Source: Rhodobacterales bacterium (lineage in GTDB: Bacteria; Pseudomonadota; Alphaproteobacteria; Rhodobacterales; Rhodobacteraceae). Taken from it: a stretch of 64,000 nt of DNA. The position numbers and the translations under genes were made by a program. Shown piece after piece: positions 1-9,778 of the stretch (within the stretch, counting starts at the first letter, position 1; each line of letters begins with the position of its first letter). The stretch covers positions 78,643-142,642 of the forward strand of contig PDOZ01000026.1 in the NCBI GenBank assembly GCA_002747325.1, read 5' to 3'. Below the pieces are notes generated by a model. The model saw only the letters and a program-made list of their open reading frames with translations, was not told the origin of the DNA and searched no databases.

Positions 1-1
1 C

Positions 2-1963
2 GCAAAGGTGGTGGCGGATATTACCGCCGAAGGGCTGGCGGTCATGCGCACGGTGACGCGCGAGGTCGACGGCGAACCCTTCACCGGCACCGAGCCTTAC
101 GTCGAAAACAAGAAAATCATGCAGCCTTTCGGCGACCGTTCCAAGGTGGTGATCGAACCGATGCTGACGGATCAGTGGTTCGTCGATGCCGAGGTGCTGG
201 CGCAACCGGCGCTGGAAGCGGTGCGCTCCGGGGCGGTGCAAATCCTGCCGGAAAGCGGCAAGAAGACCTTCTTCAACTGGATGGAAAACATCGAGCCGTG
301 GTGCATTTCGCGCCAGCTCTGGTGGGGCCATCAGGTGCCGGTCTGGTATGGCTTCGACCTCAAGGCGGGGGATTTCCACGACGACGAGGGCGACGGGGCG
401 CTGGACCTTGTGGAGATGGGTCGCTTGCTGGGGCAGCAGGACTTCCTCGTCGGGCACGAACACATGCATGCGGCGCAGGATTTCGACGCGGTGGCCGAGA
501 AGTTTGCCGACGTATTGGCCCTCCTGCCCGCACCGCTGAACCACGCGCAGGTGGTCGAGGTGGCGAACCGCGCCGAGGCCATCGAGCGGCTGGCCATGAC
601 GCTGGCGCAATACGAAACCTCCGGCGACCCGACGCACCTCGCCTTCCCGGTCTGGCGCGACACCGACGTGCTGGACACCTGGTTCTCCTCCGGTCTCTGG
701 CCCTTCGGCACGCTGGGCTGGCCGCACGAAACGGATGAACTCAAGCGCTATTTCCCCGGCGATGTGCTGATCACCGGGCAGGACATCATCTTCTTCTGGG
801 TCGCCCGCATGATGATGATGAGCCAAGCCGTCGCGCAGGTAAACCCGTTCCACACGGTCTATCTGCACGGGCTGGTGCGCGATGAGAAGGGCAAGAAAAT
901 GTCCAAGACCACCGGCAACGTCATCGACCCGCTGGAGATCATCGACGAGTTTGGCGCCGACGCCCTGCGCTTCACCAACACCGCCATGGCCTCCATCGGC
1001 GGCGTGCTGAAAATGTCGCGCGAACGGGTGGCGGGCTATCGTAATTTCGGCACCAAATTGTGGAACGCGGCGCGTTTTGCCGAGATGAACGAATGCAAGC
1101 CGGTGCCGGGTTTCGACCCCACATCGCCCAAACAGACGGTAAACCGCTGGATCATCTCGGAAACCGCCGATATCCGCGCCAGCGTTGATGCCGCGCTGGA
1201 AAGCTACCGCTTCAACGACGCGGCGCAGGGGCTTTATGCCTATGTCTGGGGCAAGGTCTGCGACTGGTATGTCGAATTTTCCAAGCCGCTGCTGAATTCG
1301 GACGACGCCGAGGTGGTGGCCGAAACCCGCGCCACCATGGCCTGGGTCATCGACCAGTGCCTGATCCTGCTGCACCCGATCATGCCCTTCATCACCGAAG
1401 AGCTTTGGGGCGCCATCGCTGAGCGGCCGAAAATGCTGGTTCACGCCGACTGGCCCGAATACGGCGCCGAGCTGCACGACGCGGACGCCACCGCCCGCAT
1501 GCACTGGGTCATTTCGACCATCGAGGCCATTCGCTCCGCCCGCGCGCAGATGCACGTTCCCGCCGGGGCAAAAATCCCGCTGATCCTGCAAGAGCTGGAC
1601 GATTTTGGCCGCGCGGTGCTGGCGGATAACGAGGCGCTGATCTTCCGCATGGCCCGCATCGACGCGGTCAGCGAACAGGCCGAATTGCCCAAAGGCTGCG
1701 TCACCATCCCGGTGAGCGGCGGCACCTTCGCCCTGCCGCTGGCGGACATCATCGACGTCGAAGAAGAAAAGGCGCGGCTGGAGAAAACCCTCGGCAAGCT
1801 GGAGAAGGAAATCGGCGGCCTGAAGGGACGGCTCAGCAACCCCAAATTCGCCGAAAACGCCCCGGCGGAAGTGGTCGCAGAAGCGCAGGCCAACCTTTCT
1901 GATCGCGAAGAGGACGCGGCCAAACTGACCGAAGCCTTGCGGCGGCTGGCAGAACTGGACTAA
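2..1963 (+). CDS. valS: Valyl-tRNA synthetase, C-terminal part (cut by window edge)
   Basis: Charges tRNA-Val with valine in the cytoplasm. The reading frame is open from the first bases, so the start and the HIGH motif lie outside the window. Visible are the end of the editing region, the catalytic-core blocks [10 protein letters not shown] and [17 protein letters not shown], the class I signature [10 protein letters not shown] (a KMSKS variant) near position 895, the anticodon-binding region ([20 protein letters not shown]) and a charged C-terminal coiled coil from about position 1760, typical of ValS. Between WWGH and DTWFSS there is an extra stretch of roughly 80 residues compared with short ValS proteins; I read it as a lineage insertion. 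A strong terminator follows the stop. Identity is certain; only the 5' end is missing. Confidence 0.97.
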   Translation, partial: AKVVADITAEGLAVMRTVTREVDGEPFTGTEPYVENKKIMQPFGDRSKVVIEPMLTDQWFVDAEVLAQPALEAVRSGAVQILPESGKKTFFNWMENIEPWCISRQLWWGHQVPVWYGFDLKAGDFHDDEGDGALDLVEMGRLLGQQDFLVGHEHMHAAQDFDAVAEKFADVLALLPAPLNHAQVVEVANRAEAIERLAMTLAQYETSGDPTHLAFPVWRDTDVLDTWFSSGLWPFGTLGWPHETDELKRYFPGDVLITGQDIIFFWVARMMMMSQAVAQVNPFHTVYLHGLVRDEKGKKMSKTTGNVIDPLEIIDEFGADALRFTNTAMASIGGVLKMSRERVAGYRNFGTKLWNAARFAEMNECKPVPGFDPTSPKQTVNRWIISETADIRASVDAALESYRFNDAAQGLYAYVWGKVCDWYVEFSKPLLNSDDAEVVAETRATMAWVIDQCLILLHPIMPFITEELWGAIAERPKMLVHADWPEYGAELHDADATARMHWVISTIEAIRSARAQMHVPAGAKIPLILQELDDFGRAVLADNEALIFRMARIDAVSEQAELPKGCVTIPVSGGTFALPLADIIDVEEEKARLEKTLGKLEKEIGGLKGRLSNPKFAENAPAEVVAEAQANLSDREEDAAKLTEALRRLAELD

Positions 1964-1994
1964 GCCCAGTTGCACAAACCGAACCAAAACCAAC

Positions 1995-2032
1995 AAAACC
2001 CGGACCCAAACGGTCTGGGTTTTGTCTTTTTC
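1995..2032 (+). terminator. Rho-independent terminator after valS
   Basis: AAAACCCGGACC (1995-2006) pairs with GGTCTGGGTTTT (2012-2023) across a 5-nt loop, with one G-T wobble, and is followed by a T-rich tract (GTCTTTTTC). It lies 32 bases after the valS stop codon. Confidence 0.85.
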
Positions 2033-2094
2033 AAACCAACGTCCGATGCAACAAGCCCTTTTCCAAACGGTCAAACTGTGTCACCCCTAGGCAC

Positions 2095-3015
2095 ATGACC
2101 GGCGCGACCAAAATCACCTGGGCCTTACTCGCCCTGCTCGGCTTCCTTTGGGGGGCTTCCTTTACGGGCACGACCGTCGCCATCGAGGGCTATGGGCCGT
2201 TTACCGTGGTGGCGCTGCGCGTGGCGATGGCGGCGGTGGTGCTGACGGCGCTGGCCCGGATCGGGGGGCATCGGCTTCCGGCGCGGGGCACGCGGCAATG
2301 GCGCCGGGTCTGGGCGGTGGCCATCGGCATGGGGTTGTTCGGCAACGTCCTCCCCTTCCTGTTGCTGTCATGGGCGCAGGCTCATGTCGCTTCCGGCTTT
2401 GCGGGCGTGTCCATGGCCGCGGTGCCGCTGATCACCCTGCTGCTCGCCTTTGTCATCCTCAAAACCGAAACCCTGACAGTGATCAAAATCGTCGGCCTGC
2501 TCCTGGGTGCGGCGGGGGTTGTGGTGCTGATCGGGCCGGAGGCGCTGGCCTCGAAAGGCGGCAATCTGGAGAACCTCGCCCGGCTGGCCTGCCTTGGGGC
2601 GGCGTTGTGTTATGCGCTGGCTACGGTGCTGGCGCGGCTGGTGCCGAACGGGGTGGATCAGATCGCCTTTGCGGCCACCATCACCATCGCCGCGACACTC
2701 CTCATCGCCCCCCTTGCCATCGCGGTTGAAGGGCTGCCCACTCTCGCCCCGGCCCGCCCGACCATCGCACTGATCCTGCTCGGCCTCTTCGGCACGGCAC
2801 TGGCGCAAATCGTCATGTTAGCCATCGTGCGCGAGGCCGGGCCAACCTTCCTCGCGCTGGTCAATTATATGGTGCCGATCTGGTCGGTCGTCCTCGGCGC
2901 GCTGCTTCTGGCGGAAGCCCTGCCGCCAAGCCTGATCTGGGCCCTGGGCATCATCCTCGTCGGCGTGGCGCTTTCCGAAGCCAGCACGCTGAAGGCAATT
3001 TTCCGCAGGGACTAA
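2095..3015 (+). CDS. EamA/DMT-family transporter (drug/metabolite exporter-like)
   Basis: Inner-membrane protein of 306 residues with about ten hydrophobic helices arranged as two tandem EamA domains (roughly residues 8-140 and 155-298). The family exports small metabolites or amino acids; the substrate cannot be read from the sequence. The N-terminus ([17 protein letters not shown]) and the C-terminal segment [15 protein letters not shown] are typical of DMT proteins. No clear Shine-Dalgarno precedes the ATG, and a CTAGGC box sits three bases upstream, so the message may be nearly leaderless. The gene is alone between the valS terminator and the convergent glmM, whose 3' end overlaps it by 4 bp. 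Confidence 0.88.
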   Translation: MTGATKITWALLALLGFLWGASFTGTTVAIEGYGPFTVVALRVAMAAVVLTALARIGGHRLPARGTRQWRRVWAVAIGMGLFGNVLPFLLLSWAQAHVASGFAGVSMAAVPLITLLLAFVILKTETLTVIKIVGLLLGAAGVVVLIGPEALASKGGNLENLARLACLGAALCYALATVLARLVPNGVDQIAFAATITIAATLLIAPLAIAVEGLPTLAPARPTIALILLGLFGTALAQIVMLAIVREAGPTFLALVNYMVPIWSVVLGALLLAEALPPSLIWALGIILVGVALSEASTLKAIFRRD

Positions 3016-4358
3016 CCCGCGACCGCCCGCACTTCCGCCACGATCTCCGCCACGACCTGATCCAGCAGCGCCGGATCTTCGCTCTCCGCCATCACCCGGA
3101 TCAGCGGTTCGGTGCCGGATTTACGGATCAGCAAGCGCCCGTTGCCCACCAGCCGCGCCTCCGCCTCCGCAATCACTTTTCGCACCTTTTCCGCCTCTAG
3201 CGGCGCGGAATCAGCCGAAAACCTTACATTTTCCAACTTTTGCGGCACGGTCTCAAAGGACTTGGCCAACTCGGATGCGGGCGCGCCACTGCGCACCATC
3301 GCGGCCAGAAACTGCAACCCAGCCAACAGCCCGTCACCCGTCGTCGCATGATCGGTCATCACGATATGGCCCGACTGTTCGCCACCAAGGTTATAGCCGC
3401 CCGCGCGCATCGCCGCGACCACATGCCGGTCGCCAACCTTGGTGCGCACGAGGTCCAGCCCATGCCCGGACAGGTAACGCTCCAGCCCGAGATTGGACAT
3501 CACCGTCGCCACCAAAGCACCCCCGGCGAGCCGCCCCTCATCGGCCCAGCGTTTGGCGAAAAGCGCCATGATCTGATCGCCATCGGCCACCGCGCCGGTC
3601 TCGTCGATGATCATCACCCGGTCCGCATCGCCATCAAGACAAATGCCGACATCCGCCCCTTCGCGCCGCACGGTTTCTGCCGCCAGCGCCGTGTCAGTCG
3701 AGCCGCATCCGGCATTGATATTGGTCCCGTTCGGCGACACGCCCACCGGGATCACCTCGGCGCCGAGTTCCCAAAGCAGGTCCGGCGCCGCGCGATACCC
3801 GGCCCCGTTGGCGCAGTCGATCACCACCTTCAACCCGTCGAGCTTGCACCCCGCCGGGAAGGTCGTCTTCAGAAACTCAACATAGCGTTGCCGCCCTTCG
3901 TCGATCCGCTTGGCCCGGCCAATATGTTGCGGCTGGCACGGGCGTACTTCACCGGCAACCAGCGCTTCAATCGCTGCCTCGTCGGCATCTGATAGTTTGA
4001 ACCCATCGGGGCCGAAAAACTTGATGCCATTGTCATGAAACGGGTTGTGACTGGCGGAAATCATGATGCCCAGATCGGCGCGCATGGAATGGGTCAAACG
4101 CCCCACCGCCGGGGTCGGCACCGGGCCGAGCAACAGCACATTCATGCCGGTCGAGGTCAGCCCCGCCGTCAGCGCGTTTTCGATCATGTAGCCCGACAGC
4201 CGCGTATCCTTGCCGATCACCACCCGGTGATTGTTGCGCTCATCGCGGCGAAAATGCCGCCCCGCCGCCGCGCCCAGTTTCAACGCCATTTCCGCCGTCA
4301 TCGGATAGGAATTCGCCAGCCCACGCACCCCATCGGTGCCGAAAAGTTTCCCTGCCAT
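3012..4358 (-). CDS. glmM: Phosphoglucosamine mutase
   Basis: Converts glucosamine-6-phosphate to glucosamine-1-phosphate for UDP-GlcNAc, and so for peptidoglycan and lipopolysaccharide. The 448 residues match the family length. All signatures are visible: N-terminal [10 protein letters not shown], the phosphoserine loop [13 protein letters not shown] (catalytic Ser about residue 103), the metal-binding loop DGDADR (about 241-246), GEQSGH, and the C-terminal phosphate-binding loop [12 protein letters not shown]. It begins 5 bp after the end of folP and looks like the last gene of a leftward run sleB-folB-folP-glmM; folP next to glmM is a common bacterial arrangement. Its 3' end overlaps the convergent EamA gene by 4 bp and no terminator is visible there. 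Confidence 0.97.
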   Translation of the reverse strand: MAGKLFGTDGVRGLANSYPMTAEMALKLGAAAGRHFRRDERNNHRVVIGKDTRLSGYMIENALTAGLTSTGMNVLLLGPVPTPAVGRLTHSMRADLGIMISASHNPFHDNGIKFFGPDGFKLSDADEAAIEALVAGEVRPCQPQHIGRAKRIDEGRQRYVEFLKTTFPAGCKLDGLKVVIDCANGAGYRAAPDLLWELGAEVIPVGVSPNGTNINAGCGSTDTALAAETVRREGADVGICLDGDADRVMIIDETGAVADGDQIMALFAKRWADEGRLAGGALVATVMSNLGLERYLSGHGLDLVRTKVGDRHVVAAMRAGGYNLGGEQSGHIVMTDHATTGDGLLAGLQFLAAMVRSGAPASELAKSFETVPQKLENVRFSADSAPLEAEKVRKVIAEAEARLVGNGRLLIRKSGTEPLIRVMAESEDPALLDQVVAEIVAEVRAVAG

Positions 4359-4363
4359 TCCCG

Positions 4364-5338
4364 CTACCCCTCTTCTGGCGACGCATGGATCGCCTCAAAC
4401 AAATCAAGCGCCTGCCGCGTTTCCCGCGTATCATGCACCCGCAAAAATTGCACCCCCTGCCCCGCCGAATGCAGCGCGATGGACAAAGATCCGCCGAGTC
4501 GGTCCCGCGCGTTTGGCGCATCCGATAACGCGCCGATCAGGCTCTTACGCGACGCCCCCATCAGCACCGGCAGGCCAAGATCGTGAAAGGCGGCGATGCC
4601 CCGAATGAGCGCGATGTTATGCGCCGGGGTCTTGCCGAAACCAATGCCCGGATCGGTGATAATCCGCGCGCGCTGTACCCCGCGCGCCTCGGCAAAAGCG
4701 ACCCGTTCGGCGAGATGGTCCAGCACCTCGGACAGCACGTCATCATAGGCCGGGTTGTCCTGCATATTCTCCGGCAAACCCTGCGCGTGCATCAGGCAAA
4801 CCGGCACGTCGCGTTCCGCCACCAGATCGGCCAGCGCGGGATCGAAGGTGAAGGCGGACACGTCATTCACCATATCCGCCCCCGCATCCAGCGCCGCTTC
4901 CGCCACCGCCGCCTTGCGCGTATCGACGGAAATCGGCGTGGTGACGCCAGCGGCGCGGATGGCTGCGATCACCGGCACGATGCGCTGAATTTCCTCTGCG
5001 ACCGGCACTTCCGCCGCGCCGGGCCGGGTGCTTTCGCCACCAATATCGAGCAGGTCCGCCTCCGCCGCCATCTCCCGCGCCCGGCGCACCGCCGCTTCGC
5101 GCGTCAAATGGGTGCCACCATCGGAAAAGCTGTCCGGGGTGACGTTCAGAATGCCCATGATGCGGGGCCGCTCAAGGCTCAACCCCGCGACGGGAGCGCG
5201 CGGGGCGCTCAGGCGCGCGCGGTCGGCAGCAGGCAAATCCGCCACCGCGCGCCCATCCGCAAGCCGCTCGAAGCGCACGAAACCCAACCCGGCCAGCGGC
5301 AGGCCCACTTCCCCGGCAAGCGGTCGCAACCAGGTCAT
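4364..5338 (-). CDS. folP: Dihydropteroate synthase
   Basis: Condenses p-aminobenzoate with dihydropterin pyrophosphate in folate synthesis; target of sulfonamides. Key motifs are [14 protein letters not shown] (about residues 62-75), [20 protein letters not shown] and GASRKSLIG. At 324 residues it is somewhat longer than typical (about 280) because of an N-terminal extension of some 55 residues before the first beta strand. This extension is read through from the ATG that overlaps the folB stop (5335-5338, ATGA type), so translation coupling supports this start. Gene order folB-folP-glmM joins two steps of pterin metabolism with cell-wall sugar supply. Confidence 0.96.
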   Translation of the reverse strand: MTWLRPLAGEVGLPLAGLGFVRFERLADGRAVADLPAADRARLSAPRAPVAGLSLERPRIMGILNVTPDSFSDGGTHLTREAAVRRAREMAAEADLLDIGGESTRPGAAEVPVAEEIQRIVPVIAAIRAAGVTTPISVDTRKAAVAEAALDAGADMVNDVSAFTFDPALADLVAERDVPVCLMHAQGLPENMQDNPAYDDVLSEVLDHLAERVAFAEARGVQRARIITDPGIGFGKTPAHNIALIRGIAAFHDLGLPVLMGASRKSLIGALSDAPNARDRLGGSLSIALHSAGQGVQFLRVHDTRETRQALDLFEAIHASPEEG

Positions 5339-6213
5339 TGCCCCAACTCCAAAAGCGTTTTTTCCGACACAAAATCAATGCCTTGCGCCGACAGTTCCCC
5401 CGACAGCCAGCGCGCCAGCCCCTCCGGGTCCACCGCCCCACGCAGCGGGTTATCCACCGCATCCAGCACCATTTTCGACGGCGCCCAGACCGAAAGATTG
5501 CCCTGTTTCATCGCCCAGTCCAGCTCCGTCCGACTGTCCACCACCACGCAACGCCGGTCCCGCGCCGCCAACCGCCAGGCGTTTTGCTCGATGGATAACA
5601 GGTCGATGCGGCGCTGGGTCAAGGCGTCGCCAGTCTGCACCCGCGCACCGGGCGCAAGGCCGACGCACAGGATCACCGGCAGCGCCCCCGCCTCCAGCCG
5701 GTCCAGCGCCGCGCCCAGCGCCGGCGCATCAATCGCGGCATTGTCCAGAAAGACCAGCCGGGGATGCGGCACTGCATCCTCCGGCGCCGTCACCGCCTCG
5801 CCGCGCCGCCGCACGATCTCCACCCCCAGCGCACCGGGGCCACGATCCAGCTTCTCAATGCGCACGAACACCCGCTCCGCCTGCGGCGCGGTCAGAATGC
5901 GCTGCGCGATGCGTTCGGCGAGGGTTTCCAGCAAGTTCAGTCGCTCCGAAGCCAACTCAGTCGCGATGGCCTCGGTGATCGTGTCATAGGACAGAATGCG
6001 GTCCACATCATCGCGCAGCGGCCCCTCCGGCGGGCGCACTTCAACGACGATATTGAACGCCACGCGCTGCGTCGTGCCGCGCTCGGACTGAAACGCGCCG
6101 ATCTCTACGGCAACGACATGATCGCGCAGCGAAATCCGGTCCAGCTCATCGCCGCCGCTCCCCTCGGACCGCGCCAACGGGTGTTCAAAGGCCTGTGTGA
6201 TTTCCGCGCTCAT
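5335..6213 (-). CDS. folB: Dihydroneopterin aldolase with a C-terminal extension
   Basis: Cleaves dihydroneopterin to 6-hydroxymethyl-dihydropterin, the step before FolP substrate activation. The N-terminal half (to about residue 135) is a normal FolB domain: DRISLRDHVVAVEIGAF, LSYDTITEAI, LLETLAERIA and the strand pattern VFVRIEKLDR. The remaining ~150 residues are extra compared with the usual 120-residue enzyme; they contain LSVWAPSKMVLD and a final helix and weakly recall the end of amino-acid-kinase folds, but I cannot assign them. The start at 6213 was chosen because GGAGG lies 7 nt upstream; an in-frame start 24 codons earlier has no ribosome site and overlaps the preceding gene's 3' end. 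The stop overlaps the folP start. Confidence 0.9.
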   Translation of the reverse strand: MSAEITQAFEHPLARSEGSGGDELDRISLRDHVVAVEIGAFQSERGTTQRVAFNIVVEVRPPEGPLRDDVDRILSYDTITEAIATELASERLNLLETLAERIAQRILTAPQAERVFVRIEKLDRGPGALGVEIVRRRGEAVTAPEDAVPHPRLVFLDNAAIDAPALGAALDRLEAGALPVILCVGLAPGARVQTGDALTQRRIDLLSIEQNAWRLAARDRRCVVVDSRTELDWAMKQGNLSVWAPSKMVLDAVDNPLRGAVDPEGLARWLSGELSAQGIDFVSEKTLLELGQ

Positions 6214-6259
6214 GCCGCTTCCTCCGTTTGCCCCGGAGTGCCCGCGCTGCGCCGGAAGG

Positions 6260-6886
6260 TCAACGGTAGAAGTGATGCACACCATAGGTCGCGGTGCGCT
6301 CGCGCTTTCGCGCCCAAGAGGGATTGACCCAGTTGGCGTGATAGTAAATCGCGCCGCCCGTCAGGTTGCGCGGCGCCCCTTCGAGCATCACCCGCGCCAC
6401 CTTGCGCACCCGCTCCAGCGCGTTCGCATCGTTATAATGCTCTGGCCGCCCGTCGCAGGTATAGGTGAACTGACAGGCGAATTTGCGGCCCGTGCCCTGA
6501 TTGATCACGCCGCAAACGCTATTGGGATAGGCCTTGCTGTCAACCCGGTTGAGGATCACTTCGGCCACCGCAACCAGCCCCTTCGCCGTTTCGCCGCGCG
6601 CCTCGAAATAGAGCGCCTCATAGAGACACTGATAATCCGCCCCGCCGCGCCCGGCGGGCAGGCTGCGAATCCAGTCCTCGGTGTAAATCTCTGCCGAACC
6701 GCCGGTCCCGGTCGTCGCCGACAGGCGGTTGACCCGCGTCACGCTGACCGCTTCCAACCCGGCGCGCTCCGCCCGAAACAACGCCTCCAAGGCAGAAACG
6801 TGACCATCCGTCGAATCAGCGCGGGCCGGAAGGCTGGCAAAAACGACGAGGAGAAGCGTGGCGATGGCGCGAAGCGGTAGCTGCAT
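6260..6886 (-). CDS. Cell-wall hydrolase, SleB-type, secreted
   Basis: Periplasmic peptidoglycan hydrolase of the Hydrolase_2 (SleB C-terminal) family, 208 residues. A signal peptide (MQLPLRAIATLLLVVFASLPARA) is followed by a linker and the catalytic domain from about residue 78: CLYEALYFEARGE with the conserved Glu, GLVAVAEVILNRV, YPNSVCGVINQG, CQFTYTCDG and the terminal block ATYGVHHFYR. Such enzymes cleave glycan strands as lytic transglycosylase-like hydrolases in cell-wall remodelling. It lies 46 bp upstream of folB on the same strand and may lead that transcription unit. The family call is secure; the biological role in this organism is inferred. Confidence 0.9.
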   Translation of the reverse strand: MQLPLRAIATLLLVVFASLPARADSTDGHVSALEALFRAERAGLEAVSVTRVNRLSATTGTGGSAEIYTEDWIRSLPAGRGGADYQCLYEALYFEARGETAKGLVAVAEVILNRVDSKAYPNSVCGVINQGTGRKFACQFTYTCDGRPEHYNDANALERVRKVARVMLEGAPRNLTGGAIYYHANWVNPSWARKRERTATYGVHHFYR

Positions 6887-6969
6887 GAATGTCCCCAGGT
6901 GGCACCCCTGATAATCGGGAGGCCCGGCAAATATACGCCGATTCTCTAATCTGGTCCAGCCGGGCCCGG

Positions 6970-9534
6970 TTACCGCATCCGCGGCGGGCGCTGCATACCG
7001 CGGTCAAGGATCGCCAGTTGCGCCGCCGCGAGCCGGGCAACGGGGACGCGGAAGGGCGAGCAGGACACATAGTCAAACCCCGCCGCGCGGCAAAAGGCAA
7101 TCGAGGCGGGGTTGCCGCCATGTTCGCCGCAAATCGACAGGGCCACGTCCGGGTTCGCCGCCCGCGCCCGCTCGGCACCAATGGTTAACAACTCGCCCAC
7201 CCCCTCCTGATCCAAGGTGTGGAACGGGTCTTCCTCATACACCCCCTGCCGCACATATTCGCCCATGAACCGCCCCGCATCGTCGCGCGACAACCCATAG
7301 GCCATCTGCGTCAAGTCATTGGTTCCAAAGGACATAAAGGCGGTATGCGCGGCAATATCCCCGGTGCGCAGCGCAGCCCTCGGGGTCTCGACCATCACGC
7401 CCAGACGGTAGGTAAAGTCCATCCCCTGCTCAATGCGCACCTCGGCGGCAACCGCGTCGATCCGGGCCTTGACAATCTCCACCTCGCGACGCGCCGAGAC
7501 CAGTGGGATCATGATTTCCGGCTCGACCGGATGGCCCTCGCGCGCCGCCTCGACGGTGGCTTCAAAGATCGCGCGGGCCTGCATGTCGTAAATCTCCGGC
7601 ACGCTCACCCCGAGGCGCACCCCGCGCATTCCCAGCATCGGATTGACCTCCGAGAGCGCCTCCGCCCGACGCTGCACCGCCGCCAGCGGGATGTCGAGCG
7701 CTTCAGACAACCCGCGCAACCCCCGCCTGCCCGTGGGCAAAAACTCGTGCAACGGCAGGTCAAACAGGCGAATCGTCACCGGCGCACCGCCCATGATTCG
7801 GAACAATTCGGCAAAGTCGCGCCGCTGCATCGGCAGAATGCGCTCCAACCCCGCCCGCCGGTCCTCCGGCGCATTGGCAAACAGCATCTCGCGCACCGCC
7901 AGCAGACGATCCTCCGCAAAGAACATATGCTCCGTGCGCACCAGCCCGATGCCCTCGGCGTCGAACCGCAGCGCCATACGCGCGTCTTCCGGCGTGTCCG
8001 CATTGGCGCGCACCCCGATGTCGCGCGCCCCATCGGCCCAGTCGAGCAGCGCCCGGAACGTGTCGCCCAGCTCCGCCTCGCGCAAAGGCGCTTCCCCAGC
8101 CAGAACCTCGCCCGCCGTGCCGTCCAGCGTCACCATCTCGCCCTCGCCAAACACCCGGCCATCGGGCACGGTCAGCGTGCGCGCCTTGCTATCAATCTTG
8201 ATCCCCGACGCGCCGACAACACAAGGCACCCCCAGCCCGCGCGCAATCACCGCCGCATGGCTCGTCACCCCGCCACGCTCGGTCAAAACCGCCCGCGCGG
8301 CGTGCATGCCGCGAATGTCCTCCGGCGTGGTCTCCCGCCGCACAAGGATGCAGGGCTGGTCCTGCGCCGCCGAAGCCTGTGCCGCGCGGGCGGAAAACAC
8401 CAGCCGCCCCACCGCCGCCCCCGGACTGGCCGCGATGCCCGACGCGATGACGTCGCGCGGCCCCGTCGGGTCCACCTGCGAATGCAAACATTCGGAAAGC
8501 GAGCGCGGCGGCACCCGCAAAATCGCCTCCTCGCGGGAAATGATCTCATCCTGCGCCAGCGCCACCGCGATACGCAAATTGGCCAGCGCCGACCGGGGCA
8601 CCCGCACCGCATCGAGGATAAAAAGCTGCTCGTTTTCAATGGTAAACTCGATTTCCATCTCTTCGCGCAGCCGCAAGCGGGCCAACGCACCAAAGCGCAA
8701 CAAATCTTCCCAGTTCTGCGGCAGAACCTCCTCGATAGAGCGCCCGCGCGGGTCCGCCTTCAGGAACAGAACCTCACGCGCCGGCTCCTCCGACAACGCA
8801 TCCCGCCCCTGACTTTTGCACATATACCGCCCGCGAATTTCACGCGCGCCGGTATCGCCGTTGACAAAACAAACGACCCCGGAACCGGACAAGCCCTTGC
8901 CCACCCCGAGCGCCATCCGCTGCACCACAAGCCCCAGCCCCGCATCCGCCGGTGCCCCCTTCGCCTCGCGCAACAGCCGGGCCGAAACGCCTTCCCAGGC
9001 CCGCGCCATCGAACGCAAAACCTCGGCCAACTGCACCTTCGGATCCTGCGGAAACGGCTCGTCGGTCTCATCCTCGTAGATCGCCAACGCCGCATCAACC
9101 GCCTCGCGCGTCAAGCCCGGTGGCAGGTCGAACGCATCCGGGTCCAGCCGCGCCACATGCACCGCATAAGACTGAATAAAGCGCAAAAACAACGCATTGG
9201 CCGCTGCCTCGCCATGGGTCTCGCACAAGGTCGCATAGGCCCGCTCGTTCATGCCAATATTGAGCATCGCCCCCGGCCCGCCCCAATCCGGGTCTTGCGA
9301 GGAAGGACGCACGGAAACCAGTGGCGTATCGCCAAATTCAGCCAAAAGCGCGTCCAGATCCGGCAAGTCCCCGGCAAAAATCCGATGCACCGCATCAAAA
9401 TCCAACGCCAGCGTGCGCGGCACCGGCATGTCAAGGCGGATCAACCGCTGCAAACACTTCGCCCGCCCGCCATGGCGCTCCGCCGAAATATCCGCCGTCG
9501 GCGTGATCAGGGTAAAATCAGTCATCTCAGTCAT
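6970..9534 (-). CDS. Pyruvate phosphate dikinase-like PEP-binding enzyme (divergent)
   Basis: About 854 residues with the full PPDK architecture: an N-terminal ATP-grasp region (GGRAKCLQRL, LVSVRPSSQD, GAMLNIGMNE), the swivelling phosphohistidine domain with GGVTSHAAVIARG, and a PEP/pyruvate TIM barrel (GIGLVRTEHMFF, MLGMRGVRLG, SFGTNDLTQMAYG, the catalytic Cys in SICGEHGG, and YVSCSPFRVPVARLAAAQ). Canonical PPDK interconverts pyruvate and PEP. The ATP-grasp half is diverged (PSSQDPDWGGPGAML in place of the usual SGARVSMPGMMDT-type loop), so this is probably a paralogue rather than the main ppdK. The start is uncertain: ATGs exist at 9534, 9525 and 9582, none with a strong ribosome site; 9534 is a compromise. 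It follows glyS on the same strand after 197 bp that hold a palindromic repeat. Confidence 0.8.
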   Translation of the reverse strand: MTEMTDFTLITPTADISAERHGGRAKCLQRLIRLDMPVPRTLALDFDAVHRIFAGDLPDLDALLAEFGDTPLVSVRPSSQDPDWGGPGAMLNIGMNERAYATLCETHGEAAANALFLRFIQSYAVHVARLDPDAFDLPPGLTREAVDAALAIYEDETDEPFPQDPKVQLAEVLRSMARAWEGVSARLLREAKGAPADAGLGLVVQRMALGVGKGLSGSGVVCFVNGDTGAREIRGRYMCKSQGRDALSEEPAREVLFLKADPRGRSIEEVLPQNWEDLLRFGALARLRLREEMEIEFTIENEQLFILDAVRVPRSALANLRIAVALAQDEIISREEAILRVPPRSLSECLHSQVDPTGPRDVIASGIAASPGAAVGRLVFSARAAQASAAQDQPCILVRRETTPEDIRGMHAARAVLTERGGVTSHAAVIARGLGVPCVVGASGIKIDSKARTLTVPDGRVFGEGEMVTLDGTAGEVLAGEAPLREAELGDTFRALLDWADGARDIGVRANADTPEDARMALRFDAEGIGLVRTEHMFFAEDRLLAVREMLFANAPEDRRAGLERILPMQRRDFAELFRIMGGAPVTIRLFDLPLHEFLPTGRRGLRGLSEALDIPLAAVQRRAEALSEVNPMLGMRGVRLGVSVPEIYDMQARAIFEATVEAAREGHPVEPEIMIPLVSARREVEIVKARIDAVAAEVRIEQGMDFTYRLGVMVETPRAALRTGDIAAHTAFMSFGTNDLTQMAYGLSRDDAGRFMGEYVRQGVYEEDPFHTLDQEGVGELLTIGAERARAANPDVALSICGEHGGNPASIAFCRAAGFDYVSCSPFRVPVARLAAAQLAILDRGMQRPPRMR

Positions 9535-9625
9535 ATTCTGCACCGCAGCAAGTCCCGGATCACCATAACAAACCCGGCGCATATGGCAACGAAAGACAGG
9601 CCGCTGCGCCCCTGCGGGGCGTTTT

Positions 9626-9725
9626 GAGTATTTTTACTAAGAAGAAGACATCCGATAGGGACCACCAAACAAGAGCGCGGGCCGACTGCAAAGCCGCCCG
9701 CCCCTTCTTCTTAGCTTAAATACTC
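9626..9725. repeat. Palindromic repeat, GAGTATTT family, paired copy 1
   Basis: Left arm at 9626-9647 (GAGTATTT, TTA, CTAAGAAGAAG) and right arm at 9704-9725 (its reverse complement except for the 3-nt variable part). The arms enclose 56 bp. Outside the arms, a GC-rich stem (CCCCTGCGGGGCGTTTT on the left, AAAACCGCCCCGCAAGGGG on the right) extends the inverted repeat. It lies between glyS and the PPDK-like gene and may act as a transcription terminator or mRNA-stabilising stem. Related copies are at 18924, 29370 and 38792. Confidence 0.8.
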
Positions 9726-9778
9726 AAAACCGCCCCGCAAGGGGCGGCCCCCTAAAAGCGCGAGCTTTTTAAAGCGAG

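Noticed and set aside
7219..9627. Long open frame (802 codons) on the + strand opposite the PPDK-like gene
   Set aside because: Its composition (very rich in Arg, His, Pro, Gln) is that of an antisense shadow in high-GC DNA; the minus-strand gene carries all PPDK motifs.
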